A stretch of 64,000 nt of DNA from Nematostella vectensis. Lineage: Eukaryota > Cnidaria > Anthozoa > Actiniaria > Edwardsiidae. Positions 12,802-23,303 of the stretch are shown piece after piece (position 1 is the first letter of the stretch; the number at the start of each line of letters is the position of its first letter). A model generated the notes under the pieces. That model worked only from the letters and a program-made list of their open reading frames with translations. It was not told the DNA's origin and did no database searches. Made by a program: the position numbers and the translations under genes. The stretch lies in contig NC_064046.1 in the NCBI RefSeq assembly GCF_932526225.1, positions 13,287,708-13,351,707 on the forward strand, written 5' to 3'.

Positions 12802-14111
12802 TTTGACAGCACAATGTTGTTTGTTGGATAAACAGGATTGTTTATTTGATAAACATGCTTGAGTGTCATGCATTATTTACTGAACGCATGATGGAAATTT
12901 TTTTAAGTTATTGTTAGGGTGTAATTTATTTTACATATGTGAGAGCTGCCTTCCCATAATAGCAGTTTAAAAGCAAAAGAGCATGGACAAGAAAAAAGGC
13001 AAATAGCATTTGTTTTTTTTAGATCACAAATATCACACAATAGTTACAGTTAATGGAATTATTATTCTACTATTTATTAATATTGCCAGTCTAATATATC
13101 CAATAATAATTGCACCCTGTAGCCATCAAATATATTATTGAGCAGATATCTTTGATGACATATATAGAGAATCCTATGATTTATGTACATAGCCAATTTT
13201 ATCATATAATCAATATTTCTCATATTTCCATTTGATCACAACTTTTACTCGGCATTTTAGAGAATATTATTTATATCTCTCCTACTCCTGCTAGAGACTC
13301 TTCACAGGGATGTTATGATAACAATCTCTTCTTGGAAATGTTTATGCTCTCTGTGGTACATTTTCTTATAACAAATAACCACAGTAAAAAGCATTAAAAA
13401 TAACATTTCCCTGTTCACATTAGTCTTTTTCTAAAAGGTTGACAGTTTTAGTCATTACATGATAATCATATGTTCTGCATACAATATAGCTCAACAATAG
13501 AGCATATAGGAAAAAAATTACCCACCAAAACTTAACTATGACTTATATTCTAGAACATTGATTCTTTGCCACATTAGAGGATCCAGGGAGTACTCTTCTT
13601 GGTAAAAGTTTTTTTAAGATATGTCCTTGGAGTTAAAATCCACCAATTTATTCTCAGGCAATCTACACAAAAGGCATGGATGATATCAGTTATAATAACC
13701 AAATTAATATTATTTATATTGCTTCGTATAGAGTACATCTAGGTTCTTTGGTAGGATATTTGTAGCCTATGCAAAGCAACAGTCTTGTTATCCATGTTCT
13801 TGTTGTGTGATACGTATATTGTTGCCCAATACTATCCTCTTTAAACTGCCCCTCCCTCTAATTGAGTGACTGGATCCACATCTGTGCAATACCTAATAAC
13901 TTCATTATAAATCAGTGGAGAGTTTTATGCCAACGCAGCCTATATACTGGTATTTTGTACAGGAGCCTTGTACAGATAGTTTTATTGAAAAAAGCCATCA
14001 TACACTGCAAACATCTAGACATTTTGTATCTCTCTCTGTACAAACACCCAAAGTTGAACTAGCAATTTCTGTACCTGGTTCATGACTTGTAAATTATATT
14101 GTCATAATAAA
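12802..14111 (+). other. nkd: Probable nkd 3' UTR
   Basis: AT-rich, non-coding sequence follows the nkd stop. An AATAAA polyadenylation hexamer lies at 14106-14111 and could end a 1.3-kb 3' UTR. Other hexamers cannot be excluded without transcript data. Confidence 0.35.
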
Positions 14112-15149
14112 TTTCAATTATATATTCAAATGTAATTTTGTGTGTTTTTATCATATTCAACATGCATCACATTAATGCCATTGATTTATTGTACAGCATA
14201 TTTCAACTTTCCCATTTCCTTAGTACTTTTTTCACCATTGAATATCATAGCTATCAAGGGTTTAACAGTGAAGGGGTGCGTAAAGTTTCAGCCAAGCAAG
14301 GGTGCACCCATTACTAGATTGAAGTTACATCTAAGCCAAAATATTTTATAGAATTTCCTTATTGTGTTAAAGTCCAAGTTAATGTCGATCCAAAACTGTG
14401 GTTTGTGCATCACCACTAGGCCACATTTAAAAAAAATATAGTTTTTGGACGTGATTTTTTTCTCAGGAACATGCAGCTGAATGGTTTTTATTTCCCTACT
14501 TTTATTTCCTTATCTCAAAATTAGGCTTCACATGGAGACAAATTATTCATCCAATCATAGGAACAGTAAAAGAACTAAAAAGTACATGGGGTCATTGTAT
14601 GTCTATTTTTTTTGTCATTTTTGGTTATAGAAGGGTGCAAAACTAAAAGCTTGCACATTATTCTAGAGGATTTATAGTCCAGACCTAGGCTTTCTTTGTG
14701 CTTGCTTTTCTATGTGGCCAGAATGCCGAGCGGAATGAGAGTCCAGGTTGGACTACAGGTTTTTCAGAGGAAGACTTAAAATAAAAAATAAAAATACAAG
14801 TTGCATGCAGCACAAATTCTAGACCAATATTTTGTGGCATTTTTTACTTACTTCTTATTAAAACTTACATTGACAAGGAGCTGTTAACTATAAGAAAATA
14901 AAAATAAAAACATGTCCACAAATAATGTGATGTGAATAAAAACGAAAAAAAAGAAGAAATGGGAAGTTGACAAAGGAAAGATATATGCATGCGATGCCAT
15001 CAAATTTCTGAGTTGTAAGGTATAGATAATTCTTACCTTTTAAAGTTTGACATAAATTCTCAAAGGTGTTTCTTTATACAGCCAGCCCTAAAAGAACGCA
15101 GCGTTGTAATGTAAGCTGTTCTTCTTCTTGACGCAAAAGGCATCATGGG

Positions 15150-15301
15150 AAGTGGCCCATTCTCTCGCGGCCGAGAGTTCTTACAAGTTTTCACACAGAC
15201 TAAGAGAGATATAGCGACGATAATAAGGATTTCTTATTGTCGTCGCTGTATTTCTCGTCGTGTGTGAAGACTGGGAAAAGGGACACTAAATGGCCATTCC
15301 T
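15150..15301. mobile_element. Fold-back / MITE-like hairpin
   Basis: A long imperfect inverted repeat has arms of about 42 nt (15185-15227 and 15233-15274) around a 5-nt loop. The inner arms AGCGACGATAATAAG and CTTATTGTCGTCGCT pair with a single mismatch. The pairing weakens outward, then resumes at GGAAGTGGCCCATT and AATGGCCATTCC. It is most likely a short foldback transposon; the long arms would also make an RNA hairpin. Confidence 0.6.
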
Positions 15302-15550
15302 AAAAAAAAACAGTGAATAATCTCCATAAACACTTTCGGCCTTGCGCACGGTGTCGCGCAAGCCTGGCTCAACAAGGAATTTCTCGAAAAATCCGGAATT
15401 TGGGATATAAGAGTTTGATTATCGTAGTTTTTAAAAATAGTCATACTATTTTTCTAACCTAATAGAAAACCTCGATATTTTGTTGTCGAAGTATGGACGT
15501 TATGTAGTTATCATAAATGCTGCGTAACATTTGAATGCTGCAAATGTGTT

Positions 15551-15705
15551 TTGCCTTTTTTGCCTAGTTTTGCCCTATCGCGCATTTTTTGCCCTAGCTT
15601 GTTTTTGCTTTTCTTGCCTTCGTTTGCCCTATCGCGCATGTTTTTGCCCTTTTTTGCCCTATCGCGCACTTTTTTTGCCTTTTTTGCCCTATCGCGCGCT
15701 TCTCT
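15551..15705 (+). repeat. Short irregular repeat built on TTTTGCCCTATCGCGCA
   Basis: The phrase TTTTGCCCTATCGCGC recurs about four times with variable spacing and T-rich linkers. Open frames across it give low-complexity peptides and are not considered genes. Confidence 0.7.
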
Positions 15706-17997
15706 AGAATCCTGCTATAAAAATTTTAAAATTTAATGCAACTTCGGAAAATTCATGTTATGAGAGCTCTATCGTTGAACAATTTAGGCAATTTAGGCTA
15801 AAATTATTTTCGTTATAGAATGTATATTTCTCCATGCTATTAAGTTTGCAATATTCAAACTCAAACGGGGAGAATTCTTGTCTTGCATAAGAAGATGAGA
15901 AGCAAATACCCGAGGAGTTTCAAATTATATCAACAGGCCACCAGCAGCCATTTCTTTCTTCTGGAATTACGTCTGAAAAAGTATATATAATTTGCACTTG
16001 TTGTAGATTTCGCTAATGTTCGTAAGAGCTGGTTGATATTGTCTAGGGATAAAAATACGCTTAAACTGTTAAATAGATAGAAAAAACACTTCATAAAAAG
16101 CACAATGAAAATGCAGAAAGAGGCAAAAGGGCGAAAAATTTCCACCAGATCAGAGTGAATTGTACCAGGGAAAACTCTGCCAGGTAGGGTCTGAAAACTC
16201 AGCAGGTGTCGGGGAGACAAGAAACCACCAGGTATTGTAAGAATCCCCACATGGTCAGGTTTCAGAGGGAGGGGGGGGGCTATTAGAGACAGGAAGGCCT
16301 TCAATCTCGTCACCACAAGGACCGGCGGTAAATTAGGCTTTTTTTTGTTTTAAGGCCTGTTTCAATTTACCAAAGCTAGAAATAAAAACAATCCATCGCG
16401 CCGCGTATATCTGTAGACGGGGCGGCAGATAAGTGAAACTGTATAACGATAAGGGGAGTAGGATTTCAATTGAAAATACACATCGATTATAAGGGGTGGC
16501 GTATTGACAATCAAGTTCCGAGACGTCGAGAAGGCCGTTGTGGAAATCCGAGGAAAACGAGATCTTGCCTTTCTAAAGATCCGACACGAGAATTCGAATC
16601 CCCAAAATCCGAGAATTGGAGATGCCTCTAAATTTGGCGAGAAAATCAATATTTCCCCTAGTACAGTGTTTTAACAAATAAAATGAGTTTGGACGACACG
16701 GGAACTCTTTTCACTACACACCTTCCCCCTCCCACCTCAAGTTCCTTCATTTATCATATCAGTTGCTCATAAAAGGATTTTCGTACGGAGCTTGTCCGTA
16801 GGCCACTTGGCTGGGGTTCTTTCAAATATCTCGAGCAGATGACGAATAGAACCTTCAGGATTCCGGATTCTTCCGCCAATCTTCCCCAACGGAAAACTCG
16901 TGACGTAGCCCGCGGCGTTGAATTGTGACGTAACAGGCTTGGATTTAATACACGTTTCACATTAATTCTCGAAAGGTACCTGGTAGTCACATTTTCTGGC
17001 ATGTACAGATTATGTGACCAACTTCACACATTTGCGCAAATAATAACGAACGTGCAAACTGGCTTTGCACGTGCTAAATATGCTTTCACGATATGACGCA
17101 ATCTAATCGTATGGGAAATAAACGCGTATGAGATAGGCATATTAGATGTCTGGGTTATGAAGAATAGATATTTAATCGCCACGTGCACACTGTCAATATG
17201 GACGGTGTTCTTTTTGGGCGGTGTGTCGATTCTTACGACATACTGTTTGGATAGTTGCTTTAGTCGCAGCACCTTCGCAATATAATTCTCTTGTCTGTTT
17301 CTGATTCAGAGATCTAGGCGGTATTCAGCAAGTGGCTTTGCTAACAGCCGGTAATTTTCTGTCGACTTCCAATAATGACAGACGCAAAAGGTGTAAAATA
17401 GTATACTATAAATGAATATATGAAAAATTAAATAGACATAAGAAGAAAAAGAACTTCCACAAACATGTATTATTCTAAAAACCGTAAAACATTAAGACAT
17501 TGTCGTGTTGCGTCTTTTTCTTTCCCTCACGTAGCCTTTTGTTACCGAAGTACTCTGGGTTTTTTGGCTGACATGTTTCCTTTTTTAGAATAACAATTTT
17601 TCTTATGTTAGTATGTTTCATGTCTTCTGGTGGTCATTACCTGAAAACTATTTTTTCCTGCGGATTACGCGGTGGTTGTCGAAAACACTTGTACATATAC
17701 AGTATAACAGCTGTTGAAAGGATTTCCTGATCCAGTCCCTCTGACCGAGTAATACTTACCCATAATCCAATGAGGCATTGTTGTGGTGTATTTTGTTCGC
17801 TTCGTGACCCATGTCCCTTTTAGTAGTCGAGAAAAATCCCTCAAAAACCGACGATTAGTCACGTCTCGGATATCAAAAAAGGCCAACGTACCTTGAAGAG
17901 TTGCTTGAACCGGGGATGCGGCTTTAGGTCGCTTTTACGAAGACAGTCTAAGCGGTTTTCTCATCGAAACAACAACTTAGCGAGAACAACAACCAAT

Positions 17998-18723
17998 ATG
18001 GCGTCTGTCCTCCGAAAGTTGGTTCGTAAAGATGCTCGAAATTTGAATGGTAGCGGCTCAGATGCCGAACCCAATGGCCGATACAGCAACAAGACACCAT
18101 CAGAGCAAACTCTAGATACACGGAAATCCACCAAAGAGAAAAACCCTGATAATAAGGAAAAGAACGAGACTAAAATAGCCGAACCTTCGATGGAAGTTGC
18201 AAGGATGTCCTCTTCTCATGCCCAGCGCGTTCGATCCAAGCGGCTCATGAAAGAGTTCCAAGATGTCAGTCGAAAAACCGAACGAATTTTCTCAGCTGAA
18301 CTAGTCGACGATAATCTATTCGAATGGAATGTCAAGCTACACACAATCGACGGGGACAGTCTACTCTATCGAGACATGGTTGAAACCGGTTCGAAATTTA
18401 TTTTATTGAATATCACATTTCCCGAGAATTTTCCGTTCGCACCACCGTTTATGCGAGTCCTTGCTCCGCGGATCGAAGGCGGATTTGTTCTCGATGGAGG
18501 AGCCATTTGTATGGAACTTCTAACTCCAAAAGGGTGGTCTAGTGCGTACACGGTCGAGGCCGTCGTGTTACAATTCTCCGCGGCCGTGGTTAAGGGAAAG
18601 GGCCGAATTGATAGGACTTGTAAAAAGGCTTTTTCCAAGAAGGAGGCCGAATCGGCGTACAAACGACTCGTGAAAACACACGATAAATACGGATGGGTCA
18701 CCCCTCCGAAAGCAGAAGGCTAA
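17998..18723 (+). CDS. UBE2QL1: UBE2QL1-type ubiquitin-conjugating enzyme (E2)
   Basis: A single-exon frame of 241 residues starts at the ATG in CCAATATGG. Upstream codons stay open but lack a methionine. Residues 1-80 are a charged low-complexity extension absent from the short vertebrate UBE2QL1 (about 160 aa). From residue 84 the match to that family is close: MKEFQDVSR, a UBC core with FPENFPFAPPFMRVL, and GGAICMELLTPKGWSSAYT with the predicted catalytic Cys171. It ends KTHDKYGWVTPP, as in UBE2QL1. As in the UBE2Q group, the canonical HPN tripeptide before the catalytic cysteine is replaced. The expected role is transfer of ubiquitin from E1 to substrates with an E3; the substrate is unknown here. 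The lack of introns could be ancestral or reflect retroposition; there is no poly-A tail or flanking duplication to prove the latter. Confidence 0.95.
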   Translation: MASVLRKLVRKDARNLNGSGSDAEPNGRYSNKTPSEQTLDTRKSTKEKNPDNKEKNETKIAEPSMEVARMSSSHAQRVRSKRLMKEFQDVSRKTERIFSAELVDDNLFEWNVKLHTIDGDSLLYRDMVETGSKFILLNITFPENFPFAPPFMRVLAPRIEGGFVLDGGAICMELLTPKGWSSAYTVEAVVLQFSAAVVKGKGRIDRTCKKAFSKKEAESAYKRLVKTHDKYGWVTPPKAEG

Positions 18724-20985
18724 TGTCTGGTCTATATCTAGATGTTTTAGCAGCTAGTGTATGTGCTAGTGAATTTAAAGGGAAAGTCATTGTTTATTAT
18801 TCGCTAGACCCATTGAGGCTAAGAGGCTGTGGTATAGATGCCTGTTGTGGGAATGATTTTTATTTATGCAGGTATCTTAGAATGGTCATCAATTTAGGTA
18901 GTTGATGTTGTTGAAGTTGTTTTCTTTATATAACTTCTGTTGAAGTCTGTTTTACTGAGTATTTTGCCAATTTTGTTATTGTTTAGCTATATCTTGAAGT
19001 GCCTACTTAAAGGGATTGGTCATTGTTCTTTTCTTTGTATAACATATTTTTCTTTTTATTCTTTTTTGATAAAAGGTATTAGAATATAACGTCAAAAGCT
19101 CATTATTCAACCTACAAAAGAATCGAAAAATGTGTGTCCTTGTCACTGCAAAGAAAGTTAATTTATCAAACAAAACGAAAATAGGAACATCTGTTTTTTG
19201 TTAATTCTCGTGATGTTGCCTAATAATTATGTTTCAAATTTTGTAAAGTTGAACAAGAGAAATTAACCTTGAGGGCAATTTTAAATGTCTTAAGGTTTTT
19301 TTTTTTGAGAATCATCTTTATCCTTTGAATGCTATAATTATAATTTCCTAAAAATGTATGTCCAAGTGCAGAAATTTTGGACATGCAAGCAACTTGCTTT
19401 CCCAGTAAGGCAAATTTCATTTAATTGAATGTTCAGATGTTGTAAATAAAATTTCACAAATTTCTTTAACCTGTATATTAGACCTTGATTGATGCAGGAC
19501 ATAATTATCACAACTTTATTGTCAAACATGATTTTTTATGCCTTTTTAAGGCTCCATATTTCACTCAATTGTACTTAAAAAATCAAGATGTGCTTTATAA
19601 ACTTACAAAATATTCTAAATTTATTTGTTCTCTTTTGCTGTCCTTAAAACGGGTGCATTTTAATGCTGTTGTACTGCTTAGCAACCAGACTATAAACTGA
19701 ATTGTGAAATGCAATGCTCTTTTTTTTTTCAAAAGATCATTCAACCTGAACTAATATATATATAATTCATTTTAAAAGTATATATCAGTATTACATAACA
19801 ATTTTCTAGGCCCAGATTATTAAAAATTTTTTCGAGATTTATTTTGCCCTATAATTTCTTATCCTGACTATGGTTGTTTTTTACCTTTCTTCAATTTTTT
19901 TAAACTTTTTATCTATACTCTTAAAATCTGTAGTATTCAATCCTTTTGGTAAACTTCTCTATAAAAAATATTAATTTTCTGCTTTTATTGTTTGCAGGTA
20001 AGCAGACAACAAAAGCTTACATAAAGTTGGCCTTAAAATTAAAGAAAATAACAACTTAATATTATGTTCTCCTTTGCATAGAATACAGTTGTATAGAAAG
20101 TTTTCACAATGTTGCGGCTGCATTCAAAATGCCACAGACTGGTGGGCCATAGCTGTTCCAAAATGATGCGGACAAAGAAGAATTTGACTCTAGTGCCAAA
20201 ACTCTGCAAGGGAAGCATTCTGGCAACTTTCTATAGCTTCGTCTGTAAACTTCACCTTGTACGACATTTAAGATCAGCTGTGGCATTTCGGATATTTGCG
20301 CAACATCGTAAAAACGGCCTATTTTGCTTGCTCCATAGTATCTGTTTAGCTTAGGCTTAGAAAATTCATCTATATTAGTTTATAGTTTATTGTTAAGGTA
20401 GAATTCAGCAAAGTGACTTTCTCAGATACCTTTCCTGCAGTGATACATACCCTTGTATATATACATACACCAGTGTTTGAAAGATGCAAATTTAAACACA
20501 GAATTTCCCAAGCAATATATTAACTCAATTCACAACACAATGCAATTTATTAAATGTATAGTAGGGATAATAAACTTGTCATCTGTAAAAAAAATTGTAT
20601 TTTTGACTTTTTTGAGTTTTTATTACGTGAATCTTCTGCCTGGTGCACAAAGCGTCAGAAAGAAATATTGGTTTTCTCTTTTCAAATGCCATGGACTGAT
20701 GAGTGTTGGCTTATTGTTTGAGCCTTTTGTAATACTCAACACAGGTATCTCATCACAGCTTTGCTGGCTTGTTTCACCTTGTTCTTGTGTCTCCATCACT
20801 ATTTTCAGCTAAGCCTTAGCTAAATCACTAAACTAGGGCATATTATCAAGCATTTAAGAGGGGAGAGATATGCAGGTGGATTGCCTTTGTGCCCAAAACC
20901 CAGTCTTTTTTTTTTATTCCACTCCTCCCATGGAAATCTTGTTAACATGCCTTGTGTGTTCGATTGGTTTGTTCTCTCAAGAAAC
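18724..20985. other. Intergenic region, UBE2QL1 3' side to PX gene
   Basis: AT-rich sequence that probably contains the UBE2QL1 3' UTR. An AATAAA lies near 19443, in TGTAAATAAAATTTC. The distal 900 bp carry two minus-strand open segments described separately. Nothing else is recognisable. Confidence 0.4.
20104..20815 (-). other. Two open minus-strand segments, possible extra exons
   Basis: Downstream of the PX gene, two minus-strand stretches stay open with protein-like composition: about 20815-20625 (contains CDEIPVLSITKGSNNKP) and about 20320-20104 (contains MPQLILNVVQGEVYRRSY, ending CGILNAAATL and a stop). Each is preceded by a plausible AG, but I could not join them in a consistent phase to each other or to the PX gene. 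They may be 3' exons of a longer isoform, an unrecognised gene, or chance. Confidence 0.2.
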
Positions 20986-22466
20986 TCATATAGCACAATG
21001 ATTATCTCTATTTAATGAAGATGTATATGATTTGTTCACTTGTCCAACATCAACATTGATTTTACTCTCATTTTTGTCCAATGTCTTGTCTTCTGGCATA
21101 ACAAAGTCAGAAAAAGAGTCAAGCTTAACTGGAAATTGGTTGAAACATTCAGGATCATCTCTTGAGCAGTGAAAAAAGGAAAACACTTCTAGGCTTTGAG
21201 ATACATGTGGTGGAAGTAACAGCAGGTCGTTAAGGTATTTAGCTATTTTGGGTCTCCTTTCCTCTGCCAACCTCTGGTCACTCTTCTTGAGAATTTCCCT
21301 GCCTGTAATCAGACACACAAGTTATCAGCTGGTATTGTCAATGTTGTTGAACTTGAGAAAAAGTCTACAGCTTTTGCATTGAAGGATGGACTCTTCATTG
21401 GCATAACTTATTTCTGGTGATGGGACAACTCCAAACTGTCTACCCGCTAAGCTGAAACCACCAACCCCACCCCTTTCTAGGTTAGGAAATATTTTGATAT
21501 AATTAGATGTCAGAACTGAAAAAGAAGAGAAAAAGAAAGTTCTTTAGGATTTAAGCCTTGTCATACCACAAGTAGCTGTTGCCATTTTTAAATAAGAGGA
21601 TTTTTTTATCAGAGATGAAAAATAGTTGTTTGAGTTATCAAAGTATAGATGATTCAGAAATCATATCGTTACACTAGTTTGAATCAGTTTTATTATATGG
21701 AGGTCCAATAGCGTGCAGGTCATCCCTCTTTTCTCCATTAATGTAAATGTATGCATGCACCATTCTTCTATATACCCCCCCCCTTTTTTTTAATGCTGGG
21801 ATACCCCCTGACTACTACCCATCCCCGGTGGTAAAGCAAGGGGCATGTACTGGACAGTATCCATTCTCTGAACCACCCCATAATCAAGAAAATAAACATC
21901 ACTTTCTCTAAGAATACGACGAATCCATTTTGGGATGAAGTTCGGATGAATGGGGCAATTGCAACATGAAAACACCAGTGAATTTCCCTCCATCGACCGT
22001 TCTACTCGAAGCTGCTACCCGAGGAGACATCGAAGAAGGTATGATAGGGAAATCCGTCTAGAAACTTGTGTTTACTTTGACTAGAGACTCATTTGATTCC
22101 AATTGTCATTAGAATAAAGCCATTCACTTCTAAAACTCTGTTCTGTGTTGCAGTGATTTTATTAGAATCGACGTCGCTCCTACCTGGAAGAAATGGTATT
22201 GTTCGCACTTTCCTTTTTCCTCTGCCTGCCTCTTCCGCGAAATTATTAAGAAGTTTGCACTGCAAGTCAAAGAATTCACTGTAGCTCCTCCAAATCGTGC
22301 CACTGGTGCCGTCCGACCAAATCAAATTCAGCACAAATACGAACTGCTTCTTCTTGCCGCGAGTTCTTTCTCGTATCCCTGTCACCTCGGCTACCTTGAC
22401 GTGTGTCTGCTTTGGAAGACTGGAGCTATTTTCGAAGCCTGTTTCGATAGGAAGTTTATCGTTCAT
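20986..22466 (-). CDS. PX-domain protein related to SH3PXD2 / NOXO1
   Basis: Two coding exons on the minus strand, 22466-22184 and 21302-20986, join CTTCCAG|GTAGG to GATTACAG|GC in phase 1 and encode 199 residues. The PX domain fills most of the protein. It has WSDGTSGTIWRSYSEFFDLQ with the phosphoinositide-binding R-x-Y-S-E-F motif, then IPFLPG, then RRPKIAKYLNDLLLLPPHVS and a VFSFF end. This is closest to the PX domains of the Tks/SH3PXD2 and NOXO1/p47phox adaptors, which bind phosphoinositides and organise NADPH oxidases or podosomes. The SH3 domains that follow in those families are not visible before the stop, so this is either a PX-only relative or a gene whose 3' exons I could not link. 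The start is the first ATG, and the gene is divergent from PPP1R16 with 837 bp between starts. The intron contains a copied piece of PPP1R16. Confidence 0.8.
21974..22156 (+). repeat. 183-bp duplicate of PPP1R16 exon 1 end and intron 1
   Basis: This block matches 23477-23659 with four mismatches by eye in 183 bp. It carries the end of PPP1R16 coding exon 1, the whole short intron 1 with donor GTATGA and acceptor TTGCAG, and the first bases of exon 2. It lies inside the intron of the antiparallel PX gene, 27 bp from that intron's donor. Confidence 0.95.
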
Positions 22467-23303
22467 GGTTTGTTGTTTATTTGGTTTGCGATATTATTCG
22501 GATGTCGCAATATGTTATAAATTCAAAGGTGTAACTTGAGTAAACAAGCAAGGCCGGTACACTACCTATTTTTAAAGTCGGCTACTTCCGGTCTGAATAG
22601 GAACGGAAAAGAAATCTATCCTTGGAAATCTGCAGAACAGAGCAAAGCAAATAAGCTTTGTTGCACCAAGCAAAAATTAGTATTTACCTGAAAACTAATG
22701 TTTATCTAAACCTAAATATTTAGGCTTTACTTGAAATAAATTGGTGATTTTGATAAATAGGTGATCTTCTGGGCCCTTGTGTAAACTTGACAACATATCG
22801 CTCTAAGCAGATTGTTTTGATTGAAAATTTTGGTTTATACATAATATTTTTTTCAAAACATCACGATATCTAAGTTTCATTTCCGGTAAAGATTTTAATG
22901 ATCGAACCAATCATATTTGTCTTAGTCCACATTTCGTAAATGTAACAGGATTTCATTAATTAAGTCTTTGTTCTTCCTGCGTTGGTGTCTCCGTGTTTTT
23001 AGCAGAAAACTATAAAATTACACCTATCTTTGATCAAAAGTTCTGTTGGGACCGGAAGTAGTTGCGATGCACCATGGAATCGCCCTGACCATATATGGAG
23101 TATGGTATTCCATTTGGAGTTGTCAATGGATTTGGTCGGACTGCAGTAATGTGACATGCCGTCGAGAAAACTTAAATATTTCCCTGCCAGGATTAATTTA
23201 GCCTTTATCAGAAAATTTTAAGAAGAATGGATGCTTAAAGTGTCAGAGGAGTTGATTTTTTACAACTTTAGGGCAATTCACTTGGGTAAAATCAAGATCA
23301 AAG
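22467..23303. promoter_or_regulatory. Divergent promoter interval, PX gene and PPP1R16
   Basis: The 837 bp between two divergent start codons have no coding signal and presumably contain both promoters and 5' UTRs. No defined core elements could be assigned by eye. Confidence 0.45.

Larger units (their letters stand above)
14112..17997. other. Intergenic region between nkd and UBE2QL1
   Basis: No coding exon is recognisable. It contains a fold-back element (15150-15301) and a small pyrimidine-rich repeat (15551-15705). The final few hundred bases before 17998 probably hold the UBE2QL1 promoter and 5' UTR; I could not assign a core promoter motif. Confidence 0.5.

Noticed and set aside
22089-22183. 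Extension of the PX frame past FLPG
   Set aside because: It reads through the donor into intron sequence and the copied PPP1R16 block; splicing to 21302 restores the conserved PX domain.
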